Assembly (NCBI RefSeq): GCF_004297125.1
Contig: NZ_SCVD01000020.1
Coordinates: 372,001-436,000, forward strand
DNA length: 64,000 bases
DNA from: Phenylobacterium sp.
Lineage (GTDB): Bacteria > Pseudomonadota > Alphaproteobacteria > Caulobacterales > Caulobacteraceae
Direction of reading: 5' to 3'
The position numbers and the translations under genes are program-made. A model generated the notes under the pieces. It was given only the letters and a program-made list of their open reading frames with translations, ran no database searches and was not told the DNA's origin. Positions 59,373 to 64,000 of the stretch are shown piece after piece; the stretch's first letter is position 1, and the number at the start of each line of letters is the position of its first letter.

Positions 59373-61538
59373 TCAGTCAACGACCCACATGTTCGGCGCG
59401 CCCGCCGGGCCGAACGACAGCCAGTTGCCGGCGAGAGGCTGCTGTTCGACACCTGGCCGCGTGTAGTCGCAGACTCCGGTCGGAAAGGTTCTCCGCATCT
59501 CCGCCCACTCCTCCGGCGTGAAGGCGGCGGGGTAGTCGGCGGGATCGAGCGGTTTTAGCGCGCACTTCAGGACGTTGTTCGCCAGGGGCGCGCCGGCCTG
59601 GATGTAGGGGTTGCTGTGCGGCGGGTAGAGGCGGTTGCAGGCGGTCGCCTTGCCCCACACCTGGCGCTCGACGATCTTCGCGCCATCCTCCGTGAAACAG
59701 GCGTCGACGAGGCCGGCAGGACGCGCCGAAGCGACCTTCTGCGCCGCGGGACGGGCCGAGCGGTCGGCCTGGATGGCCTGGATCCAGGCGGTCATGCCGT
59801 CGAGGGCGCCCTGCAGGACCGGGCTTTCCAGGCTGAACAGGCCACGTCGGGCGCTCTCCGTCAGCATCACCTGGTTGTCGGCGTCGCCGTTCGCGGCGAC
59901 CAGGCGCTCGCGGAACGAGAACGAGTGGAACCGCTGATGCGGGTCGCCCTTCGCGAAGTCTGCGTAGGCGCGGTAGTCGATGATGGGGACTCCGGCCAGG
60001 CCGCCGCCGCCCGATAGGATGCGTCCGCTGCGATAGGCGCGGCGGATGGCTTCGGGGTCGCCGGCCGTCCGCGCCTCGGTGAACTTCGCGTCGATGTCCA
60101 CGCCGCCGATGCGCCGGTTGAGGTCGATGAACTGAGCCTTGGTGATGACGCCGGCGCGAAACGCGACGAGGCCGTACTGGACCCCGATGTTGTCGAGCGG
60201 TCGCCGCGCGAAGCCGGTCGCCGGGTCGCGGCCGTAGGCGTTGCGACCGTGGTCGTAGATCGAGCAACGCGCGCCGGTGGGATTGGTCTTGGCGTCGTAG
60301 AGCAGCGCCTTTGGGATCGCCGGGGAGCAGACGCCGGCCGGATCGATCCGGTCGCCGCGGTCGCCCTGGGTCCGCAGGGAGACGAAATCCGGAAGCCCCG
60401 ACACGGCGACGATCTGCGCCTCGGTCCACGGCGTCGTCGCGCCGTGGCGGTAGTAGTTGTAGACCAGCCGCGCCCCGAACGAATGGACGCTCACCGCCGC
60501 GTAGCCCACGTCGGGGAAACTGCAGCCCACCACGACGCCGTCCAGCAGGCCCGGATAGTTGTCGGCGATCTGTTCGGCCTGGTAGGAGCCGCCGGAACAG
60601 CCCCAGCCGATCGTCCGCGAGATGGGGCCGAAGCGCTCGATGAAGCGCTCCCGGACCATCATCATGGTCTCCGACGCCAGCAGGTCGTCGCAGTTGTTGC
60701 CGAAGACGTTCAGCGACGAAGAGGCGACCGCGTAGCCGCGCGCCAGCATCTGGTCGTCCAGCACGCCGCCGGTGGTCTTGCCCTGGATGTACATGCCGCC
60801 CGGGCAGCCGCCGCCGAACACATAGATCAGCCCGCGATTCCAGCTCCGCGACGGCGCGGCGGGCGTCGGCGCGGCCGTCCGCGGATCGTGCAGCATGGCG
60901 AGCTGGTAGATCGAGCGGTTCACCACCCCGGTCTCCACCCGCACGATGTAGGGGTGAGGCTTGCCCGCCGCATCGACCACTTCGCCGATGTCGCCCGGCA
61001 TGGCTCCGGCCGGCAGCGGGCGGAAACCGCCCTCGCGGCGGCGGTAGACGTAGTCCACGCGCGTCGCGGCATCGCAGTCGGCGCTGGCGGCCGGCCCGAG
61101 CGTCCCGCCGGTGACCGGCAGCTCGAAGCTGTCGGTCATGCAGATGAACGGCGTCTCGTGCGGGCCCGAGATGACCGGCCCCTGCAGCGGCCAGTTGGTC
61201 AGGATGAGGCGGGACGGCGCCCGGCCTCCAGCCACCTCAAGCACATTGTCGCCGAGCTTCAGGCCGGTGATCAGGCCTACGCGCCTCCCCGAGCGCGCGA
61301 CCGGGCGGAGGGCGTCGGTCACCGGCCGGCCGTTCAACGTCACCGCCGCGCCGGTCCGCCCCACGATCTCCACCAGGGCGTCGCCGCCGGTGACCAGGTC
61401 GTTGTGCGACGACAGCACGCGGATGCGGGCGGCGTCGCCGGTCTGCACATGCTCCTGGGTCGGGAACGGCTGGGCGTCAGAGATCCCGGAGACCCCGAGC
61501 AGGGCCCCCAGCAACGGTCCGATCAGCCAACGCCGCAT
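59373..61538 (-). CDS. Exported DUF6351-like alpha/beta hydrolase of unknown substrate
   Basis: 721 residues with a signal peptide (to SDAQPF, about 23). The N-terminal 110 residues form a beta-sandwich (RIRVLSSHNDLVTGGDALVEI). The central part carries YVFGGGCPGGMYIQGK and the nucleophile-elbow-like GWGCSGGSYQAEQIA, then DGVVVGCSFPD. The C-terminal part has paired Cys residues (ACNRLYPPHSNPYIQAGAP, GVCDYTRPGV). I assign DUF6351 from memory of the family. It presumably cleaves an ester-containing compound imported by the receptor gene 19 bases upstream, or before uptake. Confidence 0.75.
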   Translation of the reverse strand: MRRWLIGPLLGALLGVSGISDAQPFPTQEHVQTGDAARIRVLSSHNDLVTGGDALVEIVGRTGAAVTLNGRPVTDALRPVARSGRRVGLITGLKLGDNVLEVAGGRAPSRLILTNWPLQGPVISGPHETPFICMTDSFELPVTGGTLGPAASADCDAATRVDYVYRRREGGFRPLPAGAMPGDIGEVVDAAGKPHPYIVRVETGVVNRSIYQLAMLHDPRTAAPTPAAPSRSWNRGLIYVFGGGCPGGMYIQGKTTGGVLDDQMLARGYAVASSSLNVFGNNCDDLLASETMMMVRERFIERFGPISRTIGWGCSGGSYQAEQIADNYPGLLDGVVVGCSFPDVGYAAVSVHSFGARLVYNYYRHGATTPWTEAQIVAVSGLPDFVSLRTQGDRGDRIDPAGVCSPAIPKALLYDAKTNPTGARCSIYDHGRNAYGRDPATGFARRPLDNIGVQYGLVAFRAGVITKAQFIDLNRRIGGVDIDAKFTEARTAGDPEAIRRAYRSGRILSGGGGLAGVPIIDYRAYADFAKGDPHQRFHSFSFRERLVAANGDADNQVMLTESARRGLFSLESPVLQGALDGMTAWIQAIQADRSARPAAQKVASARPAGLVDACFTEDGAKIVERQVWGKATACNRLYPPHSNPYIQAGAPLANNVLKCALKPLDPADYPAAFTPEEWAEMRRTFPTGVCDYTRPGVEQQPLAGNWLSFGPAGAPNMWVVD

Positions 61539-61557
61539 GACCGCCCCCCTCGTCCAC

Positions 61558-64000
61558 CTAATACTGGAGCCTCAGGCCCGCTTTGAACATGCGGCCGATC
61601 ACGTCGTACTGCGGAGAAGCGTTCAGGCCATAGCCCCATCCGAAGCCCTTGGGCGGCTTCACTTGGAACAGGTTGTCGACGTTGAAGAAGACTTCGGCGT
61701 CGGCTCCAAACCGCTCGAACTTATAGTTGAGGTTCAGGTTGGTGTAGAGGCGGGCCGCGACGTGGTTGTCGTCGATCTCGTTGGGCGCGCGGAAGTCGTT
61801 GCTGACCACGCCGCTGGACAGGTAGCGGTTGACCACCGTCACGCGGATCGGACCGCGCTCGTAGAAGGTGGTGGCCTGGATAGTCCAGTCCGGCTGGCGG
61901 TCGCCCAGCGAGCCTGCGAGGTCCAGCGCCGTGACGCCGTCGCTGGTCTCGAACTTGCCCACGTAGTTGGCGAGCACGCGAATGCCCACGTCGCCCTCCC
62001 AGCCCGGATTGAAGGTCGAGAGCGAGGTCCGGTAGGCGGCCTCGATGTCGAGACCGTTGGTCTCGAAACCGGCCAGGTTGAGGTTGGTCGACCGGATCTC
62101 GATGATGTCGCCGTTGACCCGCGTGATCTGCCCGCAGAGGTCCTGGTTGCCCGCGAAGCAGCGATCGACGATCTGCTGCACGGCCAGGGTCGAGATCGAG
62201 TCGCGGATCTTGATCCGGTAGTAGTCCACCGAGCCGCTGAGGCCCGGCAGCCATGCGGGCCGATAGACGACGCCGGCCGAGATCGTGTCGGCGATCTCCG
62301 GGGTCAGGGCGGCGTTGCCGCCGCCGATCTGCTGGATGTTGAAGGTGACCGAGCCCGGCTTGAAGCGGTCGATCACCGACCCGCGGGCCTGGGTGGCGCC
62401 CGTGTACAGCTCCTGCAGGCTGGGTGCGCGGATGTCGCGCGAGCGAGTGAACCGGAGCCGCAACTCGTCCGTTGGCGCCCAGGTGAAGCCGGCCTTCCAG
62501 GTCTCCACGCGGCCGGAGGTGGAATAGTCCGTGACGCGGCCGGCCAGGTTGACGTCGGCGGTCCCCAGGCCCTCGTCCTTCAGCACCGGTATGACCAGTT
62601 CGCCGAAGGCTTCCTTGACGTTGTACTCGCCGGCGTAGGGCTTCGGATTGCCGATACCGAAGGCGCTCTCGAGCGACAGCGGATCCGACGTGGCGTCGAT
62701 CTCCTCCCGGCGGTACGAGCCGCCGGCGGCGAACGACACCGGCCCGGCCCAGGTCGAGAACAGGTCGCCGTGAATCGAGGCTTCGACCACATGCTGCCTG
62801 TAGATCTGGCGCGTGAACTGATCGCCCAGAATGTAGTCGATGGCGGCCTGCGAAGCCGCGCCGGGACCGAAGATGTTCAGCGGCACGCAGCCGTTGGTCG
62901 GGTTCGTGAGCGTCGAGCGGCAGACGATGGTTCCGGCGGCGATCCCGGCGGCGTTGCCGGCCGGAGCGACCACCGCGTCCGTCGCCAGGTTCACGTTGCC
63001 CCGGGCCGTGACCCCGCCCCGCGAGGTGATCAGATTGTCGTCCACCGTACCGAAGTACTTGTTCCGCCCGAACTGGTAGTAGACGTCCCACGACCAGTCG
63101 CCCTTGAGGTCGCCGCTCAGGCCGGTGACGAAGCGATAGGTCTCGTTGGTGTTCTTGATCCGCGAGTTGCCGGTCCAGTCCTCGTTGATCCTGCCGATGT
63201 TGAGGAACGCGGGGCCGGCGGGATTGCCGCCGCCGACACCGGACATCTGCGCCTTTATGTTGGCGGGCAGGAAGGCGTTGTCGGCGCTGACCGAGAGCCA
63301 GGTCGTGGCGCTGGTCCCGAAGCGGTAGGGCGGCACCGAATAGGCCGGGCCGATGATGCTCTTGGTGTACGTGCCCTCAACGAAGCCCTGGATGCTGTCC
63401 GTCAGCTCGTGCTTCACATGGCTGAACAGGCTGACCCGCTCGGACGGGTTCACGATTTTGATGTTGTCGTAGATCTGGGTGTAGTCGCCGAATGTGTCGG
63501 GGCCGGCTGGCTGGATCATGTTGCCGGTCGGGTTGACGTAGGTCCCGTAGACGAATCGGTGGGTCGCGCCGCCAGGACCGAAGGCCGTGCCGGCGAGCGC
63601 GCAGTTGGGGATGTTGCCGCCGGCGGCCGTGCGGCAGCCGTTGACCAGTCCGCCGGTGGACATGTAGGCGGCCACGATCCCTTCGGACACCTTGATGCGC
63701 CGCGGCTGGCCGTTGGTCGGCGTGTAGGCCGGATTGTTGATAACGCCGGGACGCGCGGCCAGCCAGTCCCGGTCCATCAGGTCCTGCTTGCCGCCCACGA
63801 AGTACTCGGCCGAGGCGATGAAGTGGCCGCGCTTGTCGTTGAAGTCCCGCCCGACGGCGGCGGAGACCGTGCCTTCGCCGTTGTCGCCGTGGCCGGAGAT
63901 CCCGCCGGACATCTCGGCCTTCAGGCCGGTGAAGCCGGTGTCGAGCACGAAGTTCACCACGCCCGAGACGGCGTCCGAACCCCAGGCGGCCGAGGCGCCG
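61558..64000 (-). CDS. TonB-dependent receptor, C-terminal part (gene runs off the right edge)
   Basis: About 813 codons are visible, open to base 64000. The upstream edge reads through GSDAVSGVVNFVLDTGFTGLKAEM, the end of the plug domain, so the signal peptide and TonB box lie outside. The barrel contains RDIRAPSLQELY and ends MFKAGLRLQY. First visible gene of an operon with DUF6351 and two SDRs, so it likely imports their substrate. Confidence 0.94.
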   Translation of the reverse strand, partial: GASAAWGSDAVSGVVNFVLDTGFTGLKAEMSGGISGHGDNGEGTVSAAVGRDFNDKRGHFIASAEYFVGGKQDLMDRDWLAARPGVINNPAYTPTNGQPRRIKVSEGIVAAYMSTGGLVNGCRTAAGGNIPNCALAGTAFGPGGATHRFVYGTYVNPTGNMIQPAGPDTFGDYTQIYDNIKIVNPSERVSLFSHVKHELTDSIQGFVEGTYTKSIIGPAYSVPPYRFGTSATTWLSVSADNAFLPANIKAQMSGVGGGNPAGPAFLNIGRINEDWTGNSRIKNTNETYRFVTGLSGDLKGDWSWDVYYQFGRNKYFGTVDDNLITSRGGVTARGNVNLATDAVVAPAGNAAGIAAGTIVCRSTLTNPTNGCVPLNIFGPGAASQAAIDYILGDQFTRQIYRQHVVEASIHGDLFSTWAGPVSFAAGGSYRREEIDATSDPLSLESAFGIGNPKPYAGEYNVKEAFGELVIPVLKDEGLGTADVNLAGRVTDYSTSGRVETWKAGFTWAPTDELRLRFTRSRDIRAPSLQELYTGATQARGSVIDRFKPGSVTFNIQQIGGGNAALTPEIADTISAGVVYRPAWLPGLSGSVDYYRIKIRDSISTLAVQQIVDRCFAGNQDLCGQITRVNGDIIEIRSTNLNLAGFETNGLDIEAAYRTSLSTFNPGWEGDVGIRVLANYVGKFETSDGVTALDLAGSLGDRQPDWTIQATTFYERGPIRVTVVNRYLSSGVVSNDFRAPNEIDDNHVAARLYTNLNLNYKFERFGADAEVFFNVDNLFQVKPPKGFGWGYGLNASPQYDVIGRMFKAGLRLQY

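Noticed and set aside
1..64000. Phage, transposon, CRISPR, toxin-antitoxin or secondary-metabolite cluster
   Set aside because: I looked for integrases, transposases, direct repeats with spacers, small paired genes and NRPS/PKS modules on both strands and found none.

Overview
The window is GC-rich, gene-dense bacterial DNA with little intergenic space. It reads as a chromosomal segment of an alphaproteobacterium of the Caulobacterales (Caulobacter or Phenylobacterium type). The main evidence is a complete xylXABCD set in the same gene order as Caulobacter crescentus. Its xylonate dehydratase and xylose dehydrogenase are recognisable from memory as close homologues of CC0819 and CC0821. Four large TonB-dependent receptors, a PEPxxWA-CTERM protein, a BLUF protein and a Caulobacter-style intergenic palindromic repeat fit the same group. 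I saw no rRNA, tRNA, CRISPR array, transposase, integrase or replication origin.

Layout. 1-6.3 kb: 5' part of a TonB receptor gene, two small Tat-type exported proteins, a sulfatase-TetR-NTF2 operon and a LysR regulator. 6.3-10.8 kb: DsbA-fold isomerase, exported metallo-beta-lactamase-fold hydrolase, a decapitated histidine kinase remnant, alpha/beta hydrolase, FMN reductase and an EF-hand lipoprotein. 10.8-25.1 kb: pentose block with a cytosolic GH43 xylosidase, two MFS transporters, a CPBP protease, xylXABCD, an SGNH esterase and a LacI regulator (xylR-like). 25.1-33.2 kb: glucuronoxylan block with a large TonB receptor, a BLUF protein, GH67 alpha-glucuronidase, mannonate dehydratase and a FadR-type GntR regulator. 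33.3-37.2 kb: PEP-CTERM protein and an overlapping Ser/Thr kinase-ECF sigma pair. 37.3-42.4 kb: exported GH3 and GH43 enzymes and an aldose epimerase. 42.4-46.5 kb: GST-TetR-GST module and an EEP phosphatase. 46.6-57.8 kb: peptide/amino-acid block with a Rid protein, APC permease, amidohydrolase, ornithine cyclodeaminase family enzyme, TonB receptor, S10 peptidase and aminotransferase. 57.8-64 kb: a TonB receptor-DUF6351-SDR-SDR operon cut by the window end.

How it works together. Xylan fragments decorated with (methyl)glucuronate would enter through the 25.4 kb receptor. In the periplasm they would be trimmed by GH67, GH43, GH3 and the SGNH esterase. Products would be imported by the MFS carriers. 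Xylose would be oxidised to 2-oxoglutarate by XylB, XylC, XylD, XylX and XylA (Weimberg pathway), while uronate carbon passes through mannonate dehydratase. Two operator types recur at exactly these promoters: an AGCGCT-centred palindrome fitting the LacI regulator, and GGTCnGACC fitting the GntR regulator. At two promoters they sit in the same order about two helical turns apart, which suggests joint xylose/uronate control. Separately, a 14-base A-rich element (consensus CGAAAAGAAAATCC) lies in the correct orientation upstream of all four transcription units of the peptide block and looks like an undescribed regulon signal. All functional statements are read from sequence without database searches.
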